DNA of 50,190 nt from positions 1 to 50,190 of the forward strand of contig JAKAED010000009.1 in assembly GCA_021820105.1 (NCBI GenBank), read 5' to 3'. Shown piece by piece: positions 7,411 to 18,679 of the stretch (position 1 is its first letter; each line of letters opens with the position of its first letter). The DNA comes from Actinomycetes bacterium (lineage in GTDB: Bacteria; Actinomycetota; Thermoleophilia; Solirubrobacterales; Solirubrobacteraceae). Both the position numbers and the translations under genes were made by a program. The notes below the pieces were generated by a model. It saw only the letters and a list, made by a program, of their open reading frames with translations, searched no databases and had not been told where the DNA came from.

Positions 7411-7538
7411 CGACCGCCCCTGTTGACAAACTGAGCCGTTGGTCCTGGCGCAAAATCCTTGAAAACTCCCCACAGAGTCCGACTTTTCCACACGGTTACC
7501 GAATCTATGACTTCTAAACCCTCTGAAGGGAGTCCATC
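7400..7538. other. Putative oriC (dnaA-dnaN spacer)
   Basis: The 128-bp dnaA-dnaN spacer is the best oriC candidate. It contains two 8-of-9 matches to DnaA boxes: TTGTCAACA on the minus strand (7421-7429, against TTGTCCACA) and TTTTCCACA on the plus strand (7484-7492, against TTATCCACA). A weaker CTCCCCACA lies at 7466-7474. A perfect 8-bp inverted repeat GTCAACAG/CTGTTGAC (7400-7407, 7420-7427) spans the dnaA stop. The 3' part (gaatctatgacttctaaacc) is relatively AT-rich and could be the unwinding element. Boxes are few for an actinobacterial origin. Confidence 0.55.
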
Positions 7539-8648
7539 GTGAAGATCACGCTCGACCGCGATGCGCTTCTGACCCAACTTCAAGCCGTGAGCCGGGTCGC
7601 TTCGACTCGCTCTGCGATTCAGGCGCTCTCAGGCGTGCAATTGGCCGCTGTCGCAGGTGGCTGTGAGCTCCGTGCAACCGACACCGACATCTCGCTCCGT
7701 GTCCCGCTTGAGGCTCAGATTGCGCGCGAGGGGACGGTGGTGCTGCCCGCACGGCTCCTGCTGGATGTGGTGCGGGCTCTTCCCCAGCCGGTTGTGACGC
7801 TCGAATTGAGACCCTCCGAGCAGGATGTCGAGGTCATCTCGGGGAACGCGACGTTCCACATCCGAACGCTTCACGGAGAAGACTTCCCGCCGTTCCCGGA
7901 ACTCGATGCGTCTGCGGCGATAGAGATTCCCGTCAGAGCCTTTGTGGAGACCGCCAACAAGGTTTCAGGATCCGCGTCACGCGATGAGACCCGTCCGGTG
8001 CTCACCGGAATCCTCGTCTCAGCGTCAGGCCAGGAGGTCCGCATGGTTGCGACCGACTCCTACCGCCTGAGCGTGAAGGAGACGAGCCTCGAGACGCCGC
8101 TGGATTCCGCCTTTGAGGTCAACATTCCCGCCCGCGCGCTCCAGGAACTGGCGCGGATAGCCTCCCACGCGGAGGATGGAAACCTGACGCTGAGCGTCAG
8201 GAACAGCCAGGTGGTCTTTGCGCTTGGGTCGGTGGTGCTCTCATCCAGGCTCATTGATGGCCAGTTCCCCAACTACCGGCAGCTGTTGCCTGAGACCTTC
8301 GAACATGAGCTCCGTGTCTCCGGTCCCGAGTTGCGCGACGTGGTCAGGCGTGTGAGCCTCCTAGCTCAGAAGAACGCTCCCCTACGGCTCTCCTTCGCTC
8401 CCGGTGAGCTCACCGTATCTGCTCAGACGCCTGATATCGGGGAGGCGCGAGAGTCGCTTCCCGTGAACTTCCAGGGGGAGCCGCTTGAGATCGGCTTCAA
8501 CCCGGAGTTCCTCCGGGATGGTCTGGAAGCCATTGACGACGCCGACGTTCTGGTGAAGCTGATCAGCCCGCTTCGACCTGGTCTGCTCGAGGCTGGGGAC
8601 GCGAGCGGCTTTGTCTACCTGATCATGCCCATCCGCCTGAACGTGTGA
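7539..8648 (+). CDS. dnaN: DNA polymerase III sliding clamp (beta subunit)
   Basis: DnaN forms the dimeric ring that tethers DNA polymerases to the template and recruits repair and replication partners. The 369-aa protein has the usual three-domain length. It begins MKITLDRDALLTQLQAVSRV, has the LTGILVSASGQEVRMVATDSYRL region in domain 2, and ends in the characteristic VYLIMPIRLNV. The start is the GTG at 7539, preceded by AGGGAG. recF follows after 22 nt on the same strand. Confidence 0.97.
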   Translation: MKITLDRDALLTQLQAVSRVASTRSAIQALSGVQLAAVAGGCELRATDTDISLRVPLEAQIAREGTVVLPARLLLDVVRALPQPVVTLELRPSEQDVEVISGNATFHIRTLHGEDFPPFPELDASAAIEIPVRAFVETANKVSGSASRDETRPVLTGILVSASGQEVRMVATDSYRLSVKETSLETPLDSAFEVNIPARALQELARIASHAEDGNLTLSVRNSQVVFALGSVVLSSRLIDGQFPNYRQLLPETFEHELRVSGPELRDVVRRVSLLAQKNAPLRLSFAPGELTVSAQTPDIGEARESLPVNFQGEPLEIGFNPEFLRDGLEAIDDADVLVKLISPLRPGLLEAGDASGFVYLIMPIRLNV

Positions 8649-8670
8649 TCTGACTCCCCGTGACCGGTAG

Positions 8671-9789
8671 ATGCGTGTCGTCTCTGTAAGCGCCCGCAAC
8701 TTCCGGAGCTATGAAGCGGCCGCCGCCCCGCTGGGCGGCGGCTTGACCATCGTCTGGGGCTCCAACGGCGCCGGCAAGACCAACCTGCTCGAGGCGGTCT
8801 ACTTTGGCTGCACGGGGAGGTCCTGCCGAACCACCAATGATCGGGAACTGCTGAGATTCGGTGGCGAGGCGGGTCGGGTCGTCGTGCGGTGCGAGGATGA
8901 CTTCGGAGCGCACGAGCTTGGTGTGGGATTCTCGCCTGGGGAGGCCAAGCGCATGTCAGTTGACGGCGCCTCGGTTGAACGGTTGCTGGACTCTCCCCAC
9001 AGACCACTGGTGAGTGTTTTTCTGCCGGATCGTCTCGAGTTGATCAAGGGTGTGCCGGCACTCAGGCGGGCTCACCTTGATCAGTTCGTCACGGCGCTGT
9101 GGCCGTCACGCCTTGCAAATAGACGCGCCTACGCGCAGGCACTGGCTCAACGCAACGCGCTGATCGGCCGCGTGCGCTCCGGGGCCGGATCGCGCAGCTC
9201 CCTGGCTGCCTGGGACGTCAGGTTGGCCCAGGCAGGCATGCAAGTGATGGCCGACCGCCGTGAGGCGGTCTCATTGATCGAGCCCGCATTTGAGGATGTG
9301 GCTGAGCGCCTGGGCCTCGATGGTGAGCCCACAATCGCTTATCGGCCACGATCCCGCGCCACGTCAGTGGCCGAGCTGGCCGAGGAACTGAGTGAGCGCC
9401 TTGAAGGAGATGTGGAACGCGGCTTCACGGAACATGGTCCACACCGAGATGACATCGTCATCTCCCGGTGCGGTCGTTCGCTGCGCACCTACGGCTCACA
9501 GGGCCAGCAGCGGCTGGGGATCCTCTCACTGCTGCTGGCGGAGCGCTCCGTTCTGGCTGCGCACCGACCGTCTGTCCCGCTGATGTTGTTGGACGACGTC
9601 ATGAGCGAACTCGACCATGATCGTCGCGCTGCACTCGTCGGTCTGCTGACGGAAGGCGGCGGGCAGGCCCTGATCACGACCACTGATCTCGATCACGTCC
9701 CAGGGGCCTTCTCATCAGGCGTCGCGCGACTCGCCGTGGCCGGCGGCGCGGTTGTGGAAGATGTCGGCGCCGGATCGGTTGCGCGATGA
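8671..9789 (+). CDS. recF: DNA replication and repair protein RecF
   Basis: RecF is an SMC-like ABC ATPase that, with RecO and RecR, loads RecA at gaps. The 372-aa product starts with the family pattern VSARNFRSYEAA. It has Walker A GSNGAGKTN (30-38), an ABC signature region (YGSQGQQRLGILSLLLAE) and Walker B plus D-loop LMLLDDVMSELD. It overlaps the next gene by the 4-nt ATGA, which implies coupling, and sits in the standard dnaA-dnaN-recF order. Confidence 0.96.
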   Translation: MRVVSVSARNFRSYEAAAAPLGGGLTIVWGSNGAGKTNLLEAVYFGCTGRSCRTTNDRELLRFGGEAGRVVVRCEDDFGAHELGVGFSPGEAKRMSVDGASVERLLDSPHRPLVSVFLPDRLELIKGVPALRRAHLDQFVTALWPSRLANRRAYAQALAQRNALIGRVRSGAGSRSSLAAWDVRLAQAGMQVMADRREAVSLIEPAFEDVAERLGLDGEPTIAYRPRSRATSVAELAEELSERLEGDVERGFTEHGPHRDDIVISRCGRSLRTYGSQGQQRLGILSLLLAERSVLAAHRPSVPLMLLDDVMSELDHDRRAALVGLLTEGGGQALITTTDLDHVPGAFSSGVARLAVAGGAVVEDVGAGSVAR

Positions 9790-10118
9790 CTCACCGTCGC
9801 AGGGCTCCGCGCCCCCTGGCCCTGCCGCTCGAGCGTGTCAGAGTCAGGTGGGAGCCGGCCTCGGAGCTTGGTCGCGCGCAAAGTGCTTGGGAGGACGTTG
9901 GCAGGGTGTGGCGAGAGGTTCTGGGCGCTCACGGGTCATACGTGATCGAGCGCGCCACCGCCGTCAGCCTGAAGGCAGGAGTGCTGACGGTGAGCTGCAC
10001 CGAAGCGGTGGTTGCGCAGACTCTCGAGCTTGAGGCGGAGCGAATCATAAGCGGCCTGAACGAGCGGCTCGGAGGACAGCCGGTGCGACGCCTGCGGTGC
10101 GTCACGGGCGGGCGCTGA
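9786..10118 (+). CDS. dciA: DciA-like DUF721 protein (helicase loader family)
   Basis: The 110-aa protein belongs by sequence and position to the DUF721/DciA family, which in bacteria lacking DnaC/DnaI helps load the replicative helicase DnaB. Visible family features are AWEDVGRVWREVLGAHGSYVIERA, the strand pair VSLKAGVLTVSCTEAVVAQTLELEAE, and the ending GLNERLGGQPVRRLRCV. The N-terminal 35 residues are Arg/Pro-rich. The gene overlaps recF by ATGA and precedes gyrB, the same place as the mycobacterial homologue between recF and gyrB. Confidence 0.85.
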   Translation: MTHRRRAPRPLALPLERVRVRWEPASELGRAQSAWEDVGRVWREVLGAHGSYVIERATAVSLKAGVLTVSCTEAVVAQTLELEAERIISGLNERLGGQPVRRLRCVTGGR

Positions 10119-12704
<2,586 letters not shown>

Positions 12705-12728
12705 TCCAGGCTTAGATAGGAGTAGAAG

Positions 12729-15365
12729 ATGGCGACGATTGACACCCTCGGTGGCGGCAACATCGAGCCGCGCGGGCTCGAGGAGGAGATGCGCTCCGCG
12801 TATCTCGACTACGCGATGTCGGTCATCGTCGGCCGCGCACTGCCGGACGTCCGTGACGGGCTGAAGCCCGTCCACAGGCGTGTCCTGCACGTGATGAACG
12901 AGATGAACCTGCGGCCCAACCGCAAGCACGTCAAGTCTGCGCAGATCGTCGGCGAGGTGATGGGCAAGTACCACCCGCATGGCGACTCGGCCATCTACGA
13001 CACGCTCGTGCGCCTCGCCCAGGACTTCTCGATGCGGTACCCGCTCGTTGATGGCCACGGCAACTTCGGCAACGTCGACGGTTGGCCGGCAGCCGCCATG
13101 CGTTACACGGAGGCGCGCCTGGCGGAACTGGCCGAGGAGATGCTGCGCGACATTGACCGTGACACGGTCGATTTCGTGCCGACCTACGACGGTGGCACGC
13201 GCGAGCCGCTCGTCCTTCCGGCGCGCTTCCCAAACCTGCTGGTCAATGGCTCATCGGGCATCGCGGTCGGGATGGCGACCAACATCCCGCCCCACAACCT
13301 GCGTGAGGTTGTGGCGGCCACGATCGCCTACATCGACGACCCCTCGATCGAGCTCGAGGGTCTGATGAAGTACATCAAGGGACCGGATTTTCCGACGTCC
13401 GGGACGATCCTTGGTCGGGACGGCATCCGCGACGCGTACGCCACCGGCCGCGGCCGCGTACGCGTCCAGGGCAAAGCCCACATCGAGCCGATCGGGCAGG
13501 GCAAAGAGGCGATCATCATCACCGAGCTTCCCTACCAGGTACGCAAGAACGGTGACGGTGGCCTGATCGAGAAGGTCGCAAACCTTGTTGACGACAAGAA
13601 GATCACGGAGATCACTGACGTCCGCGATGAGTCAGACCGCCGCGGAATGCGGATCGTGATCGAGCTCAAACGCGACGCGATTCCCAAGGTCGTTCTCAAC
13701 AAGCTTTACAAGCACACACCGCTGCAGACGACCTTCGGCGTGAACGTCGTCGCGCTGGTTGACAACGTGCCTCGCACGCTCTCCTTACGAGAGGTCCTTG
13801 GGCATTATGTGGATCATCAGCGCGAGGTCGTGGTCAGGCGCACCAAGTACGACCTGCGCCGCGCGGAGGAGCGGGCCCACATCCTCGAGGGCCTGCTCAT
13901 CGCCCAGGACAACCTGGACGAGGTCATAGCCCTGATCCGCGGCTCCGCGGACCCCGAAGAGGCCCGGATCGGGCTGCTGGAGCGCTTCGCCCTCACCGTC
14001 GTTCAGGCTGAGGCGATTCTTCAGCTCACGCTCAGGCGCTTGACCGCCCTGGAGGCGGACAAGATCCGTGCCGAGCACGCCGATCTCGTTGAGCGCATCG
14101 CTGAGCTGCGCGCGATCCTGGGCGATGAGGCGAAGGTCTACGGGCTGATCAAGGAGGAGTTGCAGGAGATCGCCGACAAGTACGGCGACGAGCGGCGCAC
14201 GGAGATCACCTTTGCCGAAGGCGAGATCGACATCGAGGATCTGATCGCCGACCAGCAGATGGTGATCTCGATCACGCACTCCGGCTATATCAAGTCGCTG
14301 CCGTTGTCCACCTACCGCCAGCAGCGACGCGGTGGCGTGGGCGTGATGGGAATGGACACCAAGGAAGACGACTACATCGAGCACCTGTTTGTCACATCCA
14401 CCCATGACTTCCTGCTCTTCTTCACCAATCGCGGCAAGGTCTACTGGCTGAAGGTCTACGACCTCCCCGAGCAGTCCCGAACCGCCAGGGGTCGCGCGCT
14501 GGTCAACCTGCTGCCGCTGCGCGAGGGTGAGAAGGTCCAGTCGGTACTGAACACCCGTGACTTCACCGAGGGCAAGTACCTCGTGTTCGCAACCCGCAAT
14601 GGGATCATCAAGAAGACGGAGTTCCTTGCGTACAACACCCCCATCAAGGCCGATGGGATCATTGCCATCAACATTCGCGATGACGACGAGCTGATCGCTG
14701 TGCGCAAGACAAGTGGGCACGACGACATCATCATGGTCTCGCGTTCCGGCCAGGCGGCCCGCTTCAGCGAGGACAAGGTTCGCGCCATGGGCCGCGACAC
14801 CTCCGGTGTGCGCGGGATGAACGTCGGGCAGCCGGGGAACGCAGTGCTTGCCATGGACGTTGCTCGCGACGATCAGGAGCTGCTGGTCGTCACGGAGAAC
14901 GGTTACGGGAAGCGCACCGCCATCTCCGAGTACCCCGCCAAGAACCGCGACACGATGGGCGTCAAGACCATCGCCCTCACGGAGAACAAGGGCGCGCTCG
15001 CGAGCGCGCTGGTGGTCCGTGAGCACCAGGAACTGGTCTTCATCTCCCAGGAGGGCAAGGTTCAGAGGATCTCCGTGCGCGACATCAGTCGCTACGGGCG
15101 GGCTTCACAGGGCGTCCGCCTGATGAACATCCGTGAGGACGATCAGGTCAGCGCCGTTGCGCTGGTGGTCGAGAGCGAGCCGGCCGCAGATGATGCTCCA
15201 GCCATCGCTGAGTCTGCACCGTTGGCAGACGCTCCGACTCAGGCAGACGAGACCGCGGAGGAAGGTCCTCACCCCGAGGCGCTGGACGAGGACCTTGACC
15301 TGGGCGACATCGACGGTGTCATCGCCGTTGATGACGACGATCCGGAAGCCGCTCCCGAGGACTGA
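12729..15365 (+). CDS. gyrA: DNA gyrase subunit A
   Basis: GyrA carries the DNA-breaking tyrosine and the DNA-wrapping C-terminal domain of gyrase. The 878-aa protein has the catalytic Tyr126 in [11 protein letters not shown]. The quinolone-determining segment [15 protein letters not shown] has Ser87 and Asp91 at the positions of E. coli Ser83 and Asp87, the residues usual in quinolone-sensitive enzymes. The GyrA box is [10 protein letters not shown] (canonical QRRGGRG). Blade repeats follow ([27 protein letters not shown]), then a very acidic tail [18 protein letters not shown]. It starts with an ATG 24 nt after gyrB and ends 6 nt from the converging DUF2277 gene. Confidence 0.97.
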   Translation: MATIDTLGGGNIEPRGLEEEMRSAYLDYAMSVIVGRALPDVRDGLKPVHRRVLHVMNEMNLRPNRKHVKSAQIVGEVMGKYHPHGDSAIYDTLVRLAQDFSMRYPLVDGHGNFGNVDGWPAAAMRYTEARLAELAEEMLRDIDRDTVDFVPTYDGGTREPLVLPARFPNLLVNGSSGIAVGMATNIPPHNLREVVAATIAYIDDPSIELEGLMKYIKGPDFPTSGTILGRDGIRDAYATGRGRVRVQGKAHIEPIGQGKEAIIITELPYQVRKNGDGGLIEKVANLVDDKKITEITDVRDESDRRGMRIVIELKRDAIPKVVLNKLYKHTPLQTTFGVNVVALVDNVPRTLSLREVLGHYVDHQREVVVRRTKYDLRRAEERAHILEGLLIAQDNLDEVIALIRGSADPEEARIGLLERFALTVVQAEAILQLTLRRLTALEADKIRAEHADLVERIAELRAILGDEAKVYGLIKEELQEIADKYGDERRTEITFAEGEIDIEDLIADQQMVISITHSGYIKSLPLSTYRQQRRGGVGVMGMDTKEDDYIEHLFVTSTHDFLLFFTNRGKVYWLKVYDLPEQSRTARGRALVNLLPLREGEKVQSVLNTRDFTEGKYLVFATRNGIIKKTEFLAYNTPIKADGIIAINIRDDDELIAVRKTSGHDDIIMVSRSGQAARFSEDKVRAMGRDTSGVRGMNVGQPGNAVLAMDVARDDQELLVVTENGYGKRTAISEYPAKNRDTMGVKTIALTENKGALASALVVREHQELVFISQEGKVQRISVRDISRYGRASQGVRLMNIREDDQVSAVALVVESEPAADDAPAIAESAPLADAPTQADETAEEGPHPEALDEDLDLGDIDGVIAVDDDDPEAAPED

Positions 15366-15371
15366 GCCTCC

Positions 15372-15641
15372 TCAGGCCGCGTAACGTCGGGCGGCGCGTG
15401 CTCGTGCCGCCGCCGCGACCGTCTCCCGGTCGCGCGCTGGCGCCGCGGTCTGGAGGTCGGCCAGAAGGTGCGCCGAGACGTGGGCGATCTCCCGGACGGC
15501 TCGATCAAACGCTTCCTCGTTGACCTTGGAAGGCCGCGTGAAGCCGCTGATCTTGCGGACGTACTGCAGTGCTGCTGCCTCGATCTCAGCGCTGGTCGCG
15601 GGCGGATCGAAGTTGTAGAGGGTGCGAATGTTTCTGCACAT
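15372..15641 (-). CDS. DUF2277 family protein
   Basis: The 89-aa product starts MCRNIRTLYNFDPPAT and continues EIEAAALQYVRKISGFTRPSKVNEEAFDRAV. This is the recognisable DUF2277 pattern, a small cytosolic family of unknown function common in actinobacteria and proteobacteria. The N-terminal Cys and the Asn-Phe-x-Pro-Pro segment are family hallmarks. The C-terminal third is Ala/Arg-rich and looks disordered. It converges on gyrA with only 6 nt between stops, leaving no room for an ordinary terminator. Confidence 0.85.
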   Translation of the reverse strand: MCRNIRTLYNFDPPATSAEIEAAALQYVRKISGFTRPSKVNEEAFDRAVREIAHVSAHLLADLQTAAPARDRETVAAAARARAARRYAA

Positions 15642-15679
15642 TCGTGCAGCCTACCGCCCTGCACCCTTGCCACTGGCGC

Positions 15680-15716
15680 AAAAGACGAGGGGCGCCGTCT
15701 GCACGGCGCCCCTCGT
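15680..15716 (-). terminator. Strong intrinsic terminator (minus strand)
   Basis: ACGAGGGGCGCCGT (15685-15698) and ACGGCGCCCCTCGT (15703-15716) form a perfect 14-bp stem with a 4-nt loop. On the minus strand the stem is followed by CTTTTG, which suits a terminator for transcripts arriving from the HNH side. On the plus strand no T-run follows. It lies 43 nt upstream of the DUF2277 start and so separates that gene from whatever is transcribed before it. Confidence 0.8.
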
Positions 15717-15899
15717 AACTGCAACGGCTGGCATCGCTGCCCTGGCACTAACGTCGCCGGCGGGACCAGGCCGGCGCCAGAACAGTGGTGTCACGGTTGG
15801 GACTCCGCCAAGGGCGGTCAGCCATCCGACCTAGCGGCCGGACACCTCCAGGGTCCCATAAGTACTGTCAGACAGGTGGACCACCTCCTTTCTCTGGTA
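15685..15899 (-). ncRNA. Candidate structured small RNA or leader transcript
   Basis: No protein gene fits the 346 bp between DUF2277 and the HNH gene, yet it has the parts of an independent minus-strand transcript. There is a -10 box TAAGGT (15906-15911), a predicted start near 15899, a very strong Shine-Dalgarno AAAGGAGGTG (15882-15891) and the terminator at 15685-15716. In between are several hairpins: GGTGG/CCACC over the Shine-Dalgarno, CCGCC-CTT-GGCGG, and CGCCGGC/GCCGGCG (15755-15761 with 15770-15776). The stretch around the Shine-Dalgarno nearly equals the reverse complement of the 16S rRNA 3' end. I do not recognise it as a named RNA family, and it could be a known family I cannot recall. 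Confidence 0.5.
15831..15875 (-). CDS. Possible 14-residue micro-ORF behind a strong Shine-Dalgarno
   Basis: Six nucleotides after AAAGGAGGTG lies a CTG that opens the frame LSDSTYGTLEVSGR followed by TAG. CTG is a rare start codon, so translation is uncertain; the strength and spacing of the Shine-Dalgarno are the only reason to propose it. The Shine-Dalgarno can pair with the CCACC just behind it, and CACCT can alternatively pair with the AGGTG near the end of the frame. That layout resembles a translated leader or attenuator. A short ATG frame in another phase (MGPWRCPAARSDG) is less well placed. Confidence 0.3.
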   Translation of the reverse strand: MSDSTYGTLEVSGR

Positions 15900-15905
15900 G
15901 TCACA

Positions 15906-15911
15906 ACCTTA
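15906..15911 (-). promoter_or_regulatory. -10 box of the candidate small RNA
   Basis: TAAGGT on the minus strand is 7 nt before the predicted transcript start. The same hexamer serves as the likely -10 box of the aminotransferase gene at 35.85 kb. A weak -35 candidate TTCCGA lies 17 nt upstream. No strong consensus -35 is present. Confidence 0.4.
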
Positions 15912-15987
15912 CAACGCGCGGCGGCAGATCGGAACCGCATCGCATGGTTTCAGCTTCAGCGACCCTCCACCCACGCTTTGCGCGGGG

Positions 15988-16578
15988 TCAGGCGGCGAGC
16001 GGAGCGCTGCTGGGCGAACCCAGGTACTGCTTCCAGGTTGCCGGGATGGTTGGGCTCGCCACCTGGATGAAGATGTCTGGGTTCGGGGTTCTGGGCGGAC
16101 GCGCCAGCGCCATTCCCGCCTGACGCGGAAGCGAGTCGCCCTTGCGCCGATTGCAGGGCGCGCAGGCAGCAACGATGTTGTCCCAGGTCGATCCGCCACC
16201 CTTGGACCGGGGGATGACGTGGTCCACGGTCAATTGCGTGCGCGAACCGCAGTACTGACAGGTCCAATCATCCCGTGCAAAGACGGCGCGTCGGGTGATC
16301 TTGCGCCGGTGCGTATCGCGCGGAACCCGGACGTAGCTGACCAGTCGGATGACCGCTGGGCGCGTCAGCGTGGTCGTCGCCGAGTGCAGTTCCCGTTCGG
16401 TCTGCTCAATCACCTCGGCCTTTTCCTTCAGCAGCAGGACGACCGCTCGTCTGACCGTGCAGACGTTTATCGGCTCGTAGCTCGCGTTCAGAACAAGCAC
16501 CCGCCCACCATCAGGTCCGCGTCGGTGGTGCTCGGCGAGCGACGCGGACCGGGGCGGGTCAGGTATGGGAGATCCCAT
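15988..16578 (-). CDS. HNH endonuclease family protein
   Basis: The 196-aa protein has an N-terminal domain starting RVLVLNASYEPINVCTVRRAVVLLL. A C-terminal HNH module follows: zinc-ligand pair CQYCG, the catalytic strand LTVDHVIPRSKGG, the Asn-containing STWDNIVAAC and the second pair CAPCNRRKGD. This architecture is a widespread, usually free-standing actinobacterial and cyanobacterial family of unknown substrate, distinct from restriction enzymes or IscB because it has no RuvC domain. The ATG is 9 nt from a -10-like TAAACT (16588-16593) with no Shine-Dalgarno, suggesting a leaderless mRNA. Downstream on the same strand lies the candidate small RNA. Confidence 0.88.
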   Translation of the reverse strand: MGSPIPDPPRSASLAEHHRRGPDGGRVLVLNASYEPINVCTVRRAVVLLLKEKAEVIEQTERELHSATTTLTRPAVIRLVSYVRVPRDTHRRKITRRAVFARDDWTCQYCGSRTQLTVDHVIPRSKGGGSTWDNIVAACAPCNRRKGDSLPRQAGMALARPPRTPNPDIFIQVASPTIPATWKQYLGSPSSAPLAA

Positions 16579-16587
16579 TGCCGCGAA

Positions 16588-16593
16588 AGTTTA
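16588..16593 (-). promoter_or_regulatory. Likely leaderless promoter -10 box of the HNH gene
   Basis: TAAACT on the minus strand ends 9 nt before the HNH ATG. No Shine-Dalgarno lies between them. The rest of the 217-bp spacer up to the GGDEF-EAL gene shows no riboswitch or repeat that I can identify. Confidence 0.4.
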
Positions 16594-16795
16594 TCGGGGC
16601 GGCGGATGTTTCCTCGTGACTGAACCGTGAAGCTGAGTCAGCCTCCCCTCCGCGTGACGGACCCGAGACCCTGCCCGTCTTTGGGCTGCGGTGAGTCCCC
16701 ACTGACCAAAGTGTCCGGAAATCGACCCACCAAATTAAGGGTGCCGCCGCCTGCGCCGATGGAAGGACTCGCACCCGCAGCCAGGGAGGACGCCA

Positions 16796-18679
16796 ATGGA
16801 TCAGCAAGTTCGATCAGAGCAGTTTCCGGGCTCGGAACGACGCCCCACGGACGACGACGCGCTCAGCGCGGAGGTCAGGGCCCTTGGCGCCTGCCTCCTG
16901 GAGCGCCGAGCCGAGGTGATCGCCCACAGCGAGTCGCTGATCCTCCAGGGGACCAGGCAGCTGGACAGCATCGTGCATGCAAAGATCGCGCGCGTCATCG
17001 AGGTCTCGACCGAGGCCTTTGCCAGATGGATGGCAGGTGAGTCAGAGCAGGTTGCACGCGACGTCGGCCAGGAGGCAGCCGGCATCTTCGGTCAGTTGGC
17101 GGTTCAGCGAGAGGCTCCACTGAACGAGATCGCCAAGCGGACCTTGCGGTGGCGGGACGCGACCAGCCGGGTCATTGACCAGATCGCCCACGAGCTCGCC
17201 TGCAGTGAACCCGCACGACTTCAGGCCCAGCGGATGCTTCAGCGGTCCGCCGACGTCACCGTCATCCGCCTGGGTGAGGCCTTTGAGGCTGAGCGGGGCG
17301 AGGTCGACCTGGAGTTGGCTCGCCGCCAGCAGGAGCTCGTCTTCATGGCCACACACGATGCGCTGACTGGCCTGCCGAACCGCACACTGATCCTTGATCG
17401 CGCCGAACAGTTGATCGCGCGCTCCCGCCGAACACGCAAGCTGTGCGGCGCACTCTTCATCGATCTTGACGGATTCAAGGCCGTCAATGATGGGCTCGGT
17501 CACGGCGCTGGAGACGAGTTGCTACGGGCCGTCGCGGCAAGGTTGGAGCACACGATCAGAGAGGCCGACACGCTCGGGCGCGTCGGCGGCGATGAGTTCG
17601 TGATCCTGGTCGATGATGTGGCCATGGCCGCCGGTCCCGAGATCGTGGCCGACCGGATTCTCGACACCCTGCGGCAGCCCTTTGAGCTCGTGGCGGCCCC
17701 GAGTGGCCGCGTCTCCATAACCGCGAGCATCGGGGTGGCCATCGCTTCCGGACACACCGCCGCCGACCTGCTCCGAGATGCCGACATAGCCATGTATCGC
17801 GCCAAACTGGGTGGTCGCAACCGCCACCGTCTCTTTGAGAGCGGTATGCAGGACGCCGTCCAGACGCGCGTCGAGCTCGAGATGGACCTCCGCGAAGCGC
17901 TGGCGGAGCGGCAATTCCACCTTGTCTACCAGCCAATGGTGGACCTCAACCGGTTGGCGCCGGTGCGAATGGAGGCGCTGCTGCGCTGGCGGCGTCCGGA
18001 CGCGAGGCCCACCGGTCCCGATCAGTTCATTCCGCTGCTGGAGGAGACAGGGCTCATCGCCGAGGTCGGCCGCTGGGTGCTGCGGGAGGCCTCAGCTCGC
18101 TGCGCCGGCTGGGCGCGCGACGGACTCGACATCGGCGTAGCGGTCAACGTGTCGGCGGTGCAGCTGGAGCAGGACAGCTTTGTCGACGATGTCGCCACCG
18201 CGCTCGACGTGAGCGGGCTTGAGCCGTCGCGGCTGACCATCGAGATCACGGAGACGGCGCTGATGCGTGACGCTGATGAGACCGCTCGGCGGCTGCGGGC
18301 CGTCAAGGAGCTTGGCGTCAGACTGTCCATCGACGACTTTGGCACCGGGTACTCCTCGCTCGCTTACCTCCAGCGCTTCCCCGTGGACGAGCTCAAGATC
18401 GATCGCTCGTTCATCGCCCAACTGGAGTCCAGCACTCAACGCGACGCGCTGATCAGCACGTTCGTCCAACTCGGACGGTCGCTCAACATCAAGACGATCG
18501 CGGAGGGGATCGAGGACGAGACGCAGCTTTCAAGACTCCAGGCCGAACGCTGCGACCTCGGCCAGGGCTACCTCTTTGCCCGTCCGATGGAGCCTGAGGC
18601 CTGTCTGACCTTCCTCTGTGACCGGCTGCCTGCCGAGGTCAGGCAGCGGGGAATGATCCCAGCGTCCGCAGGACATTGA
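16796..18679 (+). CDS. GGDEF-EAL cyclic-di-GMP turnover protein
   Basis: The 627-aa cytosolic protein contains both c-di-GMP domains. The diguanylate cyclase has THDALTGLPN and an intact GGDEF (264-268) with an RxxD inhibitory site (R255-D258) five residues before it. The phosphodiesterase has its EAL motif (393-395), then EITETALM, DDFGTGYSSL, LKIDRSFI and AEGIED, so both activities look possible. The first 175 residues are helical and soluble, reminiscent of RsbRD-type or PucR-type N-terminal regions; I see no PAS, GAF or TM. The ATG has AGGGAGG 6 nt upstream. The last 41 nt overlap the converging pheA gene. Confidence 0.95.
   Translation: MDQQVRSEQFPGSERRPTDDDALSAEVRALGACLLERRAEVIAHSESLILQGTRQLDSIVHAKIARVIEVSTEAFARWMAGESEQVARDVGQEAAGIFGQLAVQREAPLNEIAKRTLRWRDATSRVIDQIAHELACSEPARLQAQRMLQRSADVTVIRLGEAFEAERGEVDLELARRQQELVFMATHDALTGLPNRTLILDRAEQLIARSRRTRKLCGALFIDLDGFKAVNDGLGHGAGDELLRAVAARLEHTIREADTLGRVGGDEFVILVDDVAMAAGPEIVADRILDTLRQPFELVAAPSGRVSITASIGVAIASGHTAADLLRDADIAMYRAKLGGRNRHRLFESGMQDAVQTRVELEMDLREALAERQFHLVYQPMVDLNRLAPVRMEALLRWRRPDARPTGPDQFIPLLEETGLIAEVGRWVLREASARCAGWARDGLDIGVAVNVSAVQLEQDSFVDDVATALDVSGLEPSRLTIEITETALMRDADETARRLRAVKELGVRLSIDDFGTGYSSLAYLQRFPVDELKIDRSFIAQLESSTQRDALISTFVQLGRSLNIKTIAEGIEDETQLSRLQAERCDLGQGYLFARPMEPEACLTFLCDRLPAEVRQRGMIPASAGH

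Noticed and set aside
13785-15026. 413-aa minus-strand ORF inside gyrA
   Set aside because: Antisense shadow of gyrA with the same codon-bias origin and no recognisable domain.
15680-16578. OMEGA/HEARO-type system (HNH nuclease with adjacent structured RNA)
   Set aside because: The HNH protein is 196 aa, has no RuvC domain or arginine bridge, and belongs to a different free-standing HNH family. Proximity to the RNA candidate alone is not enough.
16579-16795. c-di-GMP riboswitch before the GGDEF-EAL gene
   Set aside because: I looked for GEMM-type conserved elements and saw none; only a normal Shine-Dalgarno is present.
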